A DNA stretch of 64,000 nucleotides from Chrysogorgia sp. JL179-B06 (taxonomy: Eukaryota > Cnidaria > Anthozoa > Scleralcyonacea > Chrysogorgiidae). Where the stretch lies: positions 1 through 64,000 of the forward strand of contig JAYKKM010000080.1 of the NCBI GenBank assembly GCA_035772405.1. The letters are read 5' to 3'. Under the pieces are notes generated by a model that was given only the letters and a program-made list of their open reading frames with translations, was not told where the DNA came from and did no database searches. Positions 20,278 through 32,340 of this stretch are shown here, one piece after another; the first letter of the stretch is position 1; each line of letters opens with the position of its first letter. Both the position numbers and the translations under genes were made by a program.

Positions 20278-23130
20278 CCAATACCCATAACACCAATGTC
20301 CAATGGACAAATGAACCATTCCAACTGGACATCGAATTGTCCATTTGGGATCCAATGGACACTTTGCGTTGTCCACTGGACATTGAATTGTCCCAATGGA
20401 ATCCAATGGACAATTGCTGTGTTCCACTGGACAACTGATTGTCCGTTGGACCTCATGTGGATGGTGGTGTTGGGTGGTGGGTGTGGGGGGGGGGGCGGTT
20501 GGGGTAGCCAAATTCCATTTGTCCAATGGATCCATTGGATCCGAATGGACACTGCGTTGTCCACTGGACATTGAAATTGCATGGATCCAATGGACACTGC
20601 GGTGTCAATGGACATTGTACTTGTCCCCAGGATCAATGGACAATGCTGTGTACACTGGACAACGGCCTTGTCCGTTGGACCTTTCCTGTGGATGGTGGTG
20701 TTGGGGTAGCCAAATCCAATTTGTCCAATGGATCCATTGGATCGATGGACACTGGTAGTCATGGACATGAATTGTCCATTGGATCCAATGCGGACACATG
20801 GCGTTGTCCAATGGACATTTACTTGTCCAATGGATCCAATGGACAATGCTGTGTTTCCACTGGACAACGGCTTGGTACGTATTGGACCTCATGTGGATGG
20901 TGGTATTGGGGCCGCCAAAATCCATTTGTCCAATGGATCCATTGGATCCAATGGACACTGCGTTGTCTTACTGGACATTGAATTGTCCATTGGATCCAAT
21001 GGACACTGCTGTTGTCCAATGGACATTTAACTTGTCCAATGGTATCCAATGGACAATGCTGGTGTTCCACTGGGACAACTGCTTGTCCGTTGGACCTCAT
21101 GTGGTATGGTGGTGTTGGGGTTGCAGCCATAATCCATTTGTCCAATGTATCCAATGGATCCAATGGACACTGCGTTGTCCACTGGACATTGAATTATGTC
21201 CATTGGATCCCAATGGACACTGCGTTGTCAATGGACATTTACTTGTCCCAATGGATCCAATGGACAATGCTTGTGTTCGACTGGACTAACTGCTTGTCCG
21301 TTGTGACCTCATGTGGATGGTGGTGTGTTGGGGTAAGCCCACAATCCATTTGTCCAATGTACTCCATTGGATCCACTGGACACTGCGTTTGTCCCCACTG
21401 GAAATTGTAAATTGGTTCATTGGATTCAAATGGACACTGCGTTGTCCAATGGACATTTACTTGGTCCAATGGGATCCAATGGAGGACAATGCTGTGTTCC
21501 ACTGGTCAACTGACTTGTCCGTTGGACCTCATGTGGATTGGTGGTGTTGGGGTAGCCACAAAAATCCATTTGTCCAATGGATCCATTGGATCCAATGGCC
21601 ACTGCGTTGTCCACTGGAACTTGAATTGTCCATTGGATCCAATGGACACTGCGTTGTCCAAGGGATGGTATTTATTGTCCAATGGATCCAATGGACCAAT
21701 GCTGTGTTCCACTGGACAACTGCTTGTCCGTTGGGACCTCTATGTGGATGGTGGTGTTTGGGGGTAGCCATAAATCCATTTGTCCAATGGCATATCCATT
21801 GGGATCCAATGGACACTGCGTTGTCCACATGGACATTTAATTGTCCATTGGATTCCAAATGGACAAACGCGTTGTCCAAAGGACATTTTACTTGTCCAAT
21901 GGAGTCCAATGGACAATGCTGTGTTTCCACTGGACCAATCTGGCTTGTCCGTTTGTTGACCTCATGTGGATGGTGGTGTTGGGGTTGGGTAGCCAGAATC
22001 CATTTGTCCAATGGATCCATTGGATCCAATGGGACACTGCGGTTGTCCACTGGACATTGAATTGTCCAATGGATCCAATGGACAATGCTGTGTTCCACTG
22101 GTACAACTGCTTTATTTTGTCCGTTGGAACCCTCAATGGCGGATGGTGGTGATGGTGGTAGCCAATAATCCATTTGTTCCAATGGGATCCATTGGATTCC
22201 AATGGACACTGCGATGGTCCATCCTGGACATTGAAAATTGTCCAATGGATCCAATGGACAATGCTGTGTTCCATCTGGACAACTGCTTTGTCCGTTGGGC
22301 CCTCATGTAGGATGGTGGTGTTGGGGTAGCCAAAATCCATTTGTTCCAATGGATCCATTGGATCCACTGGACACTGCGTTTTGATCCACATGGACTTAGA
22401 ATTGTCCATTGGATTCCAATGGGACACATGCGTTGTCCAATGAGATTATTTACTTGTCCAATGGATTCAATTGGACCAATGCTCGTGTTCCAACTGGCAC
22501 AACTGCTTGTCGTTTGGACCCTCATGTGGATGGGTGGTGTTTAGGGTATTGCCAAAATCCATTTGGTCCAATGGATCTATTGGATCCAATGGACACTGCG
22601 TTTGTCCAATGGACATTTTTAATTGTCCATTGGAATCCAATGGGACGTGCACGCGTTGTCCAATGGACATTTACTTGTCCCAAAGGATCCAATGGGACAA
22701 TGCATTGTGTTCCACTGGACAACTGCTTGTCCGTTGGACCTCATGTGGGATGGTGGTGTTGGGGTAGCCAAAATCCATTTGTCCAATGGATTCCATTGGA
22801 TCCATATGGACACTGCATTGTCCAATGGACATTTAATTGTCCATTGGCATCCAATGGACACTGCGTTGTCCAATGGGAACCATTTAATTGTCCATTGGAA
22901 TCCAATGGACGATTGCCGTAGATCCAATGGGCATTTACTTCCTGTCCAATGGACCTCATGTGGAGGTTTGCGGTCAACATTATTTTTGTATGATTGACCC
23001 CATGTGGATAATAGTGTCTGTGTTAGCCAGATCGATTGGTCCCAATGGAATCCATTGGATCCAATGGATACTGCGTTGTACCAATGGAACACTGCGCGTT
23101 GTCATATGGACATATAATTGTTAAGATGGA
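20278..23130. repeat. TCCAATGGA satellite with ~215-bp higher-order units
   Basis: About 13 higher-order units, each marked by CCTCATGTGGATGGTGGTG (near 20,451, 20,886, 21,094, 21,307, 21,526, 21,738, 21,960, 22,302, 22,521, 22,739 and others). Within a unit TCCAATGGA/TCCATTGGA blocks alternate with ACACTGCGTTGTCC and GACAATGCTGTGTTCC. Open frames on both strands (for example 20,271-20,867 and 21,311-22,060) arise because the repeat lacks stops; they translate to IGSNGQ/PMDPMD-type low-complexity sequence. Single-base indels between units are very frequent. Confidence 0.9.
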
Positions 23131-24200
23131 TCCAATGGGACAATTGTATTAGGGAGCTCTGGATATTTTCATGTCCAGTGGGTTCAATGAACAATCCATT
23201 GTCATTAGCGAGGCTTTATTTTTCGTTTCGTAATTTGAATTGGGCTTTACGGCCGTAATACACAGAATACATTGATAATAGTTACCGTTAGAGTTTTAGC
23301 AATATTGTAGTTACGATAATCAGGGGAATCGTATCTGGTATAGGGCTCGCACTGCTATTCGATAGATTAATAGATAAATGTATTTTATTTTTCAAACGGC
23401 TCCATGCCCCAGAACTGCCGACGTGCGGTTTTGTAGGTTTAAAAGACGACTACTTGGGCTTATATTTCCAAAAGTTACTGTATCTTGTAGGGTTTGGATT
23501 GAAATCCATACTTATATTCACCGCAGTCTGCCGTTGGACGCGCGTACTTTGTCTCTTATTTATACTAGTATATTATGAATGAGGAAACGCATAAGCCTGG
23601 CGACATGCATTAACATTAAAAGTCTAAAAAGTCAAAGATAGATTAGGGTTGTTGCCGTTATTTATAGCTAAAGGGCAAGACAGACTTCATCCTTTGAAGA
23701 CGCAATGAGCGAGTAACTCGCGCGCCATGGCAATATGGCTGTATGGTTTATTTATCTATAATATTAACAAAACTCCTAGTCCTGTGCTGAACTTTCAGGC
23801 TTCATCCATTGCCTTGCCCAAGAAAAAGTTTTAGAGTCTAGATTCTAGTGTCATGGGGTTTTAATAATTCGCTGATAGATAGATTGAAGTGTATTTAGTG
23901 TTCATTATTGCCTTGTGCACTCGAATTAATGGACGCGATCCAAGTTTCAAAAAACAGTTTAATAACTCGCCTAAAAAAAGCCTATATTTGAGCTCTAGAC
24001 ATTTTACAAAGAATTTTCAGAAATATACTTTGTGTATTGCATTATGTTGTAGAGACGCATGTCTCCAAAGCTTCATGAGAGGAATTTTCCCAAAATGGAC
24101 AAAAAACTAAACACGGAAAAAAACCAAGAGCATAATTTATAACTTGGTCAACCAACATGTCGCCCAATCTGTCAATCGCACAATGCAGGAGCGCCATCGT
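23131..24200. other. No gene recognised
   Basis: Unassigned sequence after the satellite. Short ORFs at 23,378 and 23,889 have no recognisable domains. Confidence 0.5.
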
Positions 24201-24211
24201 GAGTTTCCGAA

Positions 24212-24375
24212 TTATCGCAAGCGAGGTGTCGCGAAGCGAGATTGTGATAATCTCTTTTCACTTTGCTATATATATATATATATATAATATATTTATATAT
24301 ATATTTATATATTTATTATATTTATATTTATTTAAATATATATATTTATATTTATATTTATATTTATTAAAATAA
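24212..24375. repeat. Element edge CGCGAAGCGAGA plus (TA)n
   Basis: GCGAAGCGAGA then TGATAATCTCTTTTCACTTT and CTATATAT at 24,228-24,272 recurs almost exactly at 25,015-25,055, again running into TA repeats. The two may be ends of one inserted block. Confidence 0.6.
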
Positions 24376-24439
24376 GTTTGTGTCTTACGCACGCTGTGAT
24401 TGGTCAGTTTACCGTGTTTATATCGGGCTATATAACATG

Positions 24440-24606
24440 GTATGGATTACGCCATCGTGCATTACGCCATCAATTAGCCATCATATGCCATCAATTAGCC
24501 ATTCCTACGCCATCAATTAGCCAATCATACGCCATCAATTCAAAAAAAAAAGCCATCGTAACGCCATCAATTTTAGACATCACGGCGCCATCATACGCAG
24601 TCAAGG
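24440..24606. repeat. ACGCCATCAATTAGCCATCA minisatellite
   Basis: About eight irregular units of roughly 20 bp built from GCCATCA with ATTA spacers. Confidence 0.8.
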
Positions 24607-24684
24607 AGAATTTAACGCGTTGATAAAAAAAGATTATTTGTTACATTTTATTTGCTTTCTACGGGTGTATTTTATAAAAGGGAA

Positions 24685-24888
24685 ATAGAAAAACATTTTT
24701 TATCCGTGTTCCCAATACGTTATATAAACAATCGTGGAAGTTTGGGAGAACTCAAAATCGCGTGGGGAAACACTCGCCCTACGGGCTCGTGTTCCCACTA
24801 TGATTTCTCGTTTCCCAAACTTCCACTGTGTTTTATATAAACTGTATGTATAAACACGGAAAATGTTTTCCTATTTTCTTAAATTTTT
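24685..24888. mobile_element. Foldback MITE with CCCTACGGGCTCG loop
   Basis: Arms GGAAGTTTGGGAGA and its complement near 24,735/24,812, continuing out to TTTATATAA and AAACATTTT..CCGTGTT. The centre ACTCGCCCTACGGGCTCGTG is itself self-complementary. A related copy lies at 34,780-34,960. Confidence 0.75.
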
Positions 24889-24911
24889 TAATAATTATTT
24901 ATTTTATATTA

Positions 24912-24913
24912 TA

Positions 24914-24965
<52 letters not shown>

Positions 24966-25081
24966 TATAGAGAGTGAGAGAGAGAGAGAGAGATGAGTGA
25001 GGAGAGAGAGAGGTCGCGAAGCGGAGAGTGATAATCTCTTTTCACTTTGCTATATATTTATATATAGTATATATTTATTTA

Positions 25082-25124
<43 letters not shown>

Positions 25125-25155
25125 CGATATATATTATATATATATATCATAGATA

Positions 25156-25203
<48 letters not shown>

Positions 25204-25262
25204 TATATATATATCTATATATATATATCGTTAATATCTATATATATCCATATATATATATA
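24912..25262. repeat. (TA)n, (GA)n and (TA)n cluster
   Basis: TA run 24,915-24,965, GA-rich run 24,967-25,015, the shared CGCGAAGCGGAGAG edge, then TA-rich DNA to 25,262. Confidence 0.9.
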
Positions 25263-25300
25263 GAAAGGATTATTTGGTGAAGGAAAATTTCCGAGTGGTT
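25263..25300. mobile_element. Truncated tRNA-like repeat body
   Basis: AAAGGATTATTTGGTGAAGG and AAAATTTCCGAGTG match the repeat body at 7,780 and 48.9 kb. Confidence 0.65.
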
Positions 25301-25306
25301 GGAATA

Positions 25307-25915
25307 ATTTGAAAAATTTCAAATAAATAGTAGTTTGAAAATTGAACGGGCGAATTGCATGTTATTGCACGCATAATTGTATAAGGAATCGAATGGTGTG
25401 TTCAGATTGCTCATGCTCACCGTAGCAAGAAAATGATTATGGAATAGACGAATTAAATTTGCTCATCATACCGAGCAGGAAAATGATATGGAAGCGAATT
25501 AACACTCCGTCTGTCACTGGGTTCAAGAAGCGCGCGCTACATAACGGAAGTTGAAAAATTTCAAATAAATAGTAGTTTGAAAACTTGAAAAGGGCGAAGT
25601 GCATGTTATTGTACGCATGAATTATATGAGGAATCGAAATGGTGTGCTCAGATTTGCTCATCTACTGGAGCAGCAGAAAACTGATATGGAAGCGAATTAA
25701 CATGTCTGTCACTGAGTCAACAAGCGCGCGCGCTATCATAACGGAAGTTTGAAAAATTTCAAATAAATAGTAGTTTGAATTAATTGATAAGGGCGAATTG
25801 CATGTTATTGTACGCAGAAATTGTATGAGGAATCGAATGGTTGAGTTCAGATTGCTCATCTACCGAGACGAAAATGATATGGAAAGCGTATTTAACATGT
25901 CGGTCACTGATGTTG
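25307..25915. repeat. Three tandem ~195-240 bp units
   Basis: Units start with TTGAAAAATTTCAAATAAAT near 25,309, 25,551 and 25,748. Each includes GGCGAATTGCATGTTATT and GATATGGAAGCGAATTAACA; the first contains an extra internal duplication. The ORFs here are not genes. Confidence 0.85.
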
Positions 25916-26094
25916 GCTGGCGGATGCCATAGTTTAAAAATAAATTATAAAATTTGGTAAATAAATAGGCGGAGAATGGTAGGCATCAGAAAAAATCAAA
26001 ACCAAACTTACAAACATAGGATATAATAATAACCATTGCGCTTTTTGATGCCGCCGATACATGATGACATAATTTTTGCAAGTGCTCTCAGCGT

Positions 26095-27010
26095 GCGCTA
26101 ATATTAACCTTGGCCACGGTTATCTCTCCATGCGGGCAAAATGACATGTTTCGTGGATTGAATTTTTAAAAAACATTCATTTATATGATGGTTACAGCAG
26201 TTAATATTACACGGTAAGGGGTTTTTAAAATTAATCCTAGAAACAAACGTATGCCTGGATCGTCGGACACCTGTTTATTAGATCATGGAATTATGGAAAG
26301 GGGAGTATTTTCAAGTCATTTTCATATACGCTTGAGGCAGCGCTTATAATTAGGAAGTGTAGCTGGCAGAAGTAGTAGGGGTGACGCCTTCTATAGTAAT
26401 GTTATGGTTCGACCGTCAAAACTTATGGAGTTATGGTGTTGAATAGTCAAACTTCGGACTTTGGACCTTGGTTTTAATACGTCAAAGCTTAGAGGTGATC
26501 AACCTAAGATTTGTAGCGGCGAAGCATTGGTTGGTTCTTGGTCTGGACTCTAGTTTATCTCAGGGCAAATACACTACTAGAACTCAATGGAATGAGTAGT
26601 AGTACAAGTCGTAATAAAAAAGTCGCAGTTGATATACTTGGAGTCTTTTAACTGTTTTACATTAATTATTTAAAAAAACGAAATTGTTATTTTTGAAAAG
26701 TGTATGGGAAAATCAGAAAAAATTTCACCGCATGGGAAAAAAATGCAAACAACATATATATATAGGATAATAACCTTGGCCAAGGTATTTTTTTACCGTT
26801 TAAAACATTCATTTATCATGATGGTTACCACCAGTTAATATTACAACGGTGAGTTATCCTACAAACAAAGTATGCCTTGGATTGCAGGCGTATTAAATGT
26901 TTATTATCGTCGGCACAGTTTATTAGATTAAATGGAAAGTGGACGTATTTTCAAAGCCCATTTCATATACGTTTGAGGCAACAGCTGTAGTGTTATTCTT
27001 ACACTACCGT
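26095..27010. repeat. Direct duplication, ~250-280 bp copies
   Basis: 26,100-26,380 and 26,770-27,010 share AACCTTGGCC, AAACATTCATTTAT, GATGGTTAC, TTAATATTAC and TTTCATATACG in the same order. The intervening DNA is unassigned. Confidence 0.7.
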
Positions 27011-28362
27011 TTGCGTTACATTATACGTTAAAAATAATATTTATCGACCACGACCGGACGACAGTTACCTCAAACTCTACCACACTGTGCCTGGGTAAAC
27101 AACAGTGTGATAAACGGGTGAGCGGAAGTGAACACCGGGTATTAAAAAATGTCACCGGAAGAACTGGCCAACCGTTTTAAAATGGCACTGGAATTAATGA
27201 GTGACACGGAAAAAATGGCACTTCCCATGAAACTCAAACTGTAATTTTCGGCTACACATTTTCGGCGAAAAACATACCATTAAATGAGTTATGCATACCT
27301 TTCAATTGTGAATTTCTATAGAATTAGCATCTCAATAAGTTATTGCCATTAATTTAGCAAATTCCAATATACTTGATTGCACTGATGCTTTGAATGATAC
27401 AATTATGTTGATACAATTATGTTGCACTGATACGTTGCACTGATGCTTTTAAAACAACCAATGAAATACTAGGTTGCTATGATAATGATTTCTAGAAAGC
27501 TCATAAATACGATGAAAGTTTCATATGATTGAAACTTTATGATTGGAAGGTCGTTTAGAGAGTTTTTGAGAGGTGTTGGAAGGAACCAGATTTCTATTTT
27601 AACATTATATAGTCTTTTTAATTATTTAGTTTGTTTTATTTAGTGCCATTTTTACCGGTGTCATTTTCCCGGTGAGATTCACGGTGCCATTTTTTGCTAA
27701 ATTGGTCAATAACATGAGTTTACAGCGGGTCCTACTAAAGATCGTCCGCGAACTTCATTTTTTATAAAAAAACGTTAGGCAACGCAAATAAGATTTACTT
27801 TTACGCGTTTTACACGAATACTCTTGAACAGTAAGCGACGCCACGTTGTGAAATGGCGCGACCACCGCCAACGCGATTTCAGTTAATCCCCTCAATTCTC
27901 AAATATATAATGTGCAGTGAGCAAGAGTTTTTGCACATGAGTGACTGACTAGAGAGTAGAGAAGAGTACATGGTATATAATATGGTGCATAATATATATG
28001 TGAATGATTAAAACCGATTTACACAGTGTAGTTTCATTTCATTGTTTATGCGCGTTATAAATATTGACGATGTGGTGTTAAAATGGCGTAAAAGCGAAGT
28101 GTATTAATTATTACGTTTTTGTATAGAGAGTTACCGGTAAGTCAGTGAAGGCAGTTAAACTAGGACAGGATTGACGACGCGACGATACTCGCTAGTTCCA
28201 ATATGCAGAACGTTAACACGGTGTTAAACATTGCTGATATAAAAAATACATTAAATAGTTTTTGTTTAGAATGTTTTCCCAAAACAATATAAGAGAACGC
28301 AACAAAAAATTAACGCAACACAAATGTAATTTTATGACGTTTATTCTGATTCATGTGCTCAC
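27011..28362. other. No gene recognised; inverted AAAATGGCAC words
   Basis: A 31-codon ORF at 27,149-27,244 (start MSPEELANRFKM) overlaps repeated words AAAATGGCAC and AAAATGTCACCGG, whose complements lie at 27,640-27,700. This suggests the ends of an element rather than a gene. Confidence 0.35.
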
Positions 28363-28560
28363 CTAAATTACAACTGGTTCATTCCAGGCTTCTTTAACTG
28401 TGAGGGACGCATGTCCCATTGTATAAGCCACCAACGATATAATGCCAATCAAAACCGTGGTTTTTTTTGCTTTCATGTTCTTGGCAGTTGGCCAAACATA
28501 GTCTCTCACATGAGATTCACGATTATCCTTAATTGTCAAATATTGGCTAACCCGAAACAA
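28363..28560 (-). CDS. Small ORF with one hydrophobic segment, unrecognised
   Basis: A 65-codon minus-strand ORF. A second in-frame Met (MKAKKTTVLIGIISLVAYTM) begins a 37-residue segment with a hydrophobic stretch of about 20 residues that could be a signal peptide or membrane anchor. It ends VKEAWNEPVVI; the stop overlaps an AG/GTGAGC donor-like site, and AATAAA lies just downstream. I do not recognise the family, so it may be a small membrane protein or chance. Confidence 0.3.
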   Translation of the reverse strand: MFRVSQYLTIKDNRESHVRDYVWPTAKNMKAKKTTVLIGIISLVAYTMGHASLTVKEAWNEPVVI

Positions 28561-28563
28561 CTT

Positions 28564-28615
28564 TTATCCTAACCCTAACCCCCCGCCTAAACGAGTTTTC
28601 TAACCCTAACGGGTC
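28564..28615. repeat. Degenerate telomere-like CCCTAA tract
   Basis: CCTAACCCTAACCCCC and a second TAACCCTAAC about 25 bp later. It is short, so probably interstitial. Confidence 0.6.
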
Positions 28616-29168
28616 TTGGCCCATATTTCACAAACCTATTAAGAAAAATAGTATTGCACAGCTGTGTTTTGGCGCCATAAATAACTTAAAAAGCTCATCC
28701 CATCTTTTTCCAATAACAGCTATTATGAAGCTATAAATGGATGTAAAATTAAAAAGAACCTGGGGCTCCAGGAAATACTCACATTGTGCAACTTTGTTGG
28801 TACCAAAGACCAATCAATATCCACATCATAGCATTGCTGCAGACCGCCTCAATGTTGCGTTCGTCAGTATTTTCAGCTATCTTAATTGTGTTCGTCTTCG
28901 CTCTTGGGAGGGTCAACAGTGAATAAAAATAACTGGCAAGTTGCGGCTTTTGATATTCTTCAAGCAACGTAATGATGGTGACATATGTATCACCTAGGGA
29001 TTAGTTACACGAGAAGGGTGTAGGGGCTCTTTTCAAATACGAGGGGCTCTTTTCAAATATGATAAGGTCATGCATCGGAAGGCTGAACAGAAACTGCCAT
29101 CCTCGAAACCAAAGTAAACGTGGCAACTGATTTGGCCGATTTCTTTACTGAGAAGGATTTTGAAAATA
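28616..29168. other. No gene recognised
   Basis: Overlapping small ORFs on both strands at 28,628-28,967 show no recognisable domain. Confidence 0.45.
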
Positions 29169-29898
29169 CGCAATGACCTAGCCTCTATGAGAACGAACCA
29201 TAAACAACATAATGTATTGGTATTTTGGCTGGCTTATTTGAGTACGATTAAGAAGCAAACTACATAATATACGAACACAAAAGAACAGTGACAGTGGACG
29301 GGTATTCTGCAATTTAGGCGCGCAAGGAGCACAGTATTATTGAAACACGAACTCTCCTGACGAAGGGTCTTGGCTTGAAACGTCGAGAAGTTTCCTTATC
29401 TCTTTGAGGCTGACGAGAATCCACACTCTACTGTTTATTGTACACCGTGATGTTTGTAAACAAATCTTCATTCACCATTTGCTCATGCGTAGAACGCACT
29501 TACATAATCTTTGATTACTCCTAGTTAGTATTATTATTGCGCTTTACTGGGTTTTACCGTAGAACGAGGCAACAGTCAATGACTGTGAATAAAGTTGATT
29601 ATGAATATTATGGGTACAGGTTTTTACATAACATTTCGCGTGTGTAAGTCAAATAAGGTTTTTAAAGAACGAGGCAATAACATTGTTATTGTCATAGTTT
29701 ATAGGAATCGTTCGCGTTTTATACGCAATGACCCTAGCCTCTATGAGAACGAACCATAACAACATAATGTATTGGTATTTTTGGCTGGCTTATTTGAGTA
29801 CGATTAAGAAGCATACAACATAATATACGAACACAAAAGAACAGTGACAGTGGACGGGTATTCTGCAATTTAGCCCCGCAAGGAGCACAGTATATTAC
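29169..29898. mobile_element. Direct repeats of ~175 bp flanking a hammerhead-like motif
   Basis: 29,169-29,345 and 29,728-29,898 are near-identical (CGCAATGACC..TAGCCTCTATGAG to GCAAGGAGCACAG), 558 bp apart start to start. The interval holds a CTGACGA..GAAACGTC motif at 29,357. The layout resembles a small element with direct terminal repeats or a tandem PLE pseudo-LTR. No coding region is visible. Confidence 0.6.
29357..29395 (+). ncRNA. Hammerhead-like motif (CTGACGA)
   Basis: CTGACGA, stem GGGTC..GGCTT (weak) and GAAACGTCGAGAAG. Only the first two core segments are clear. Confidence 0.35.
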
Positions 29899-29947
29899 AC
29901 CTACTGTTTATGTATGTACACCGCGGCGGACGCTGAACTCCCAAGTT

Positions 29948-32118
29948 TAAAGAATACTATATTGTAGTGATATGTTGCGTGTTTTATCAAGAACGGCGAA
30001 ATACTATATTGTAGTGATATATTGCGTGTTTTATCAAGAACGGCGCAATACTATATTGTAGTGATATATTGCGTGTTTTATCAAGAACGGCGCAATACTA
30101 TATTGTAGTGATATATTGCGTGTTTTATCAAGAACGGCGCAACACTATATTGTAGTGATATATTGCGTGTTTTATCAAGAACGGCGCAATACTATATTGT
30201 AATGATATGTTGCGTGTTTTATCAAGAACGGCGCAATTATACTATATTGTAGTGATATATTGCGTGTTTTATCAAGAACGGCGCAATACTATATTGTAGT
30301 GATATATTGCGTGTTTTATCAAGAACGGCGCATTAATACTATATTATAGTGATATATTGCGTGTTTTATCAAGAACGGCGCAATACTATATTGTAGTGAT
30401 ATATTGCGTGTTTTATCAAGAACGGTGCAATACTATATTGTAGTGATATATTGCGTGTTTTATCAAGAACGGCGCAATACTATATTGTAGTGATATGTTG
30501 CGTGTTTTATCAAGAACGGTGCAATACTATATTGTAGTGATATGTTGCGTGGCGCAATACTATATTGTAGTGATATATTGCGTGTTTTATCAAGAACGGC
30601 GCAATACTATATTGTAGTGATATATTGCGTGTTTTATCAAGAACGGCGCAATACTATATTGTAGTGATATATTGCGTGTTTTATCAAGAACGGCGCAATA
30701 CTATATTGTAGTGATATGTTGCGTATCAAGAACGGCGCAATACTATATTGTAGTGATATGTTGCGTGTTTTATCAAGAACGGCGCAATACTATATTGTAG
30801 TGATATGTTGCGTGTTTTATCAAGAACGGCGCAATACTATATTGTAGTGATATGTTGCGTGTTTTATCAAGAACGGCGCAATACTATATTGTAGTGATAT
30901 GTTGCGTGTTTTATCAAGAACGGCGCAATACTATATTGTAGTGATAATATGTTGCGTGTTTTATCAAGAACGGTGCAATACTATATTGTAGTGATATGTT
31001 GCGTGTTTTATCAAGAACGGCGCAATACTATATTGTAGTGATATATTGCGTGTTTTATCAAGAACGGCGCAATACTATATTGTAGTGATATATTGCGTGT
31101 TTTATCAAGAACGGTGCAATACTATATTGTAGTGATATATTGCGTGTTTTATCAAGAACGGTGCAATACTATATTGTAGTGATATATTGCGTGTTTTATC
31201 AAGAACGGCGCAATACTATATTATAGTGATATATTGCGTGTTTTATCAAGAACGGTGCAATACTATATTGTAGTGATATATTGCGTGTTTTATCAAGAAC
31301 GGCGCAATACTATATTGTAGTGATATGTTGCGTGTTTTATCAAGAACGGTGCAATACTATATTGTAATGATATGTTGCGTGTTTTATCAAGAACGGTGCA
31401 ATACTATATTGTAGTGATATGTTGCGTGTTTTATCAAGAACGGCGCAATACTATATTGTAGTGATATGTTGCGTGTTTTATCAAGAACGGCGCAATACTA
31501 TATTGTAGTGATATATTGCGTGTTTTATCAAGAACGGCGCAATACTATCTTGTAGTGATATATTGCGTGTTTTATCAAGAACGGTGCAATACTATATTGT
31601 AGTGATATGTTGCGTGTTTTATCAAGAACGGCGCAATACTATATTGTAGTGATATGTTGCGTGTTTTATCAAGAACGGTGCAATACTATATTGTAGTGAT
31701 ATGTTGCGTGTTTTATCAAGAACGGCGCAATACTATATTGTAGTGATATGTTGCGTGTTTTATCAAGAACGGCGCAATACTATATTGTAGTGATATGTTG
31801 CGTATCAAGAACGGCGCAATACTATATTGTAGTGATATGTTGCGTGTTTTATCAAGAACGGCGCAATACTATATTGTAGTGATATGTTGCGTGTTTTATC
31901 AAGAACGGCGCAATACTATATTGTAGTGATATGTTGCGTGTTTTATCAAGAACGGCCGCGCAATACTATATTGTAGTGATATATGCTGCGTGTTTTATCA
32001 AGAACGGCGCAATACTATACTGTAGTGATATGTTGCGTGTTTTATCAAGAACGGCGCAATACTATATTAGTGTAGTGAGTGATATATTGCGTGTTTTATC
32101 AAGAACGGCGCAATACTA
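29948..32118. repeat. 47-bp satellite array, ~46 units, clean
   Basis: The unit is 47 bp (for example 30,061 to 30,108), containing ACTATATTGTAGTGATATG and TTTTATCAAGAACGGCG. Variants alternate ATATTGCG/ATGTTGCG and GGCGCAA/GGTGCAA; two units are shortened to GTTGCGTATCAAG (30,718 and 31,797). The array is homogenised, in contrast with 1-478. Confidence 0.97.
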
Positions 32119-32340
32119 TAGATAGATAACTTTATTTAAACACGCTTGCAACGTCAACAAAAGCTGATTTCCACGATGGGCGTGTTCCACTGACCCATAT
32201 ATAATAGTTATACAACCGACCACTTACATGTAATGGTTATATAACGATCATATATGGGTCAGTGGAGTGCACACTAAGTATATTGTAGTGATTTGTTGCG
32301 TGTTTTTTTGTTGAGAACGGCGCAATACTATACTGTAGTG
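32119..32340. repeat. Foldback spacer after the satellite
   Basis: Hairpin arms CCACTGACCCATATAT (32,189) and ATATATGGGTCAGTGG (32,253), then one more satellite-like unit. Same order as 479-712. Confidence 0.85.

Noticed and set aside
29948..32118. Regular 47-bp repeats as a CRISPR array
   Set aside because: Units are contiguous with no unique spacers and the context is animal DNA; it is a satellite.
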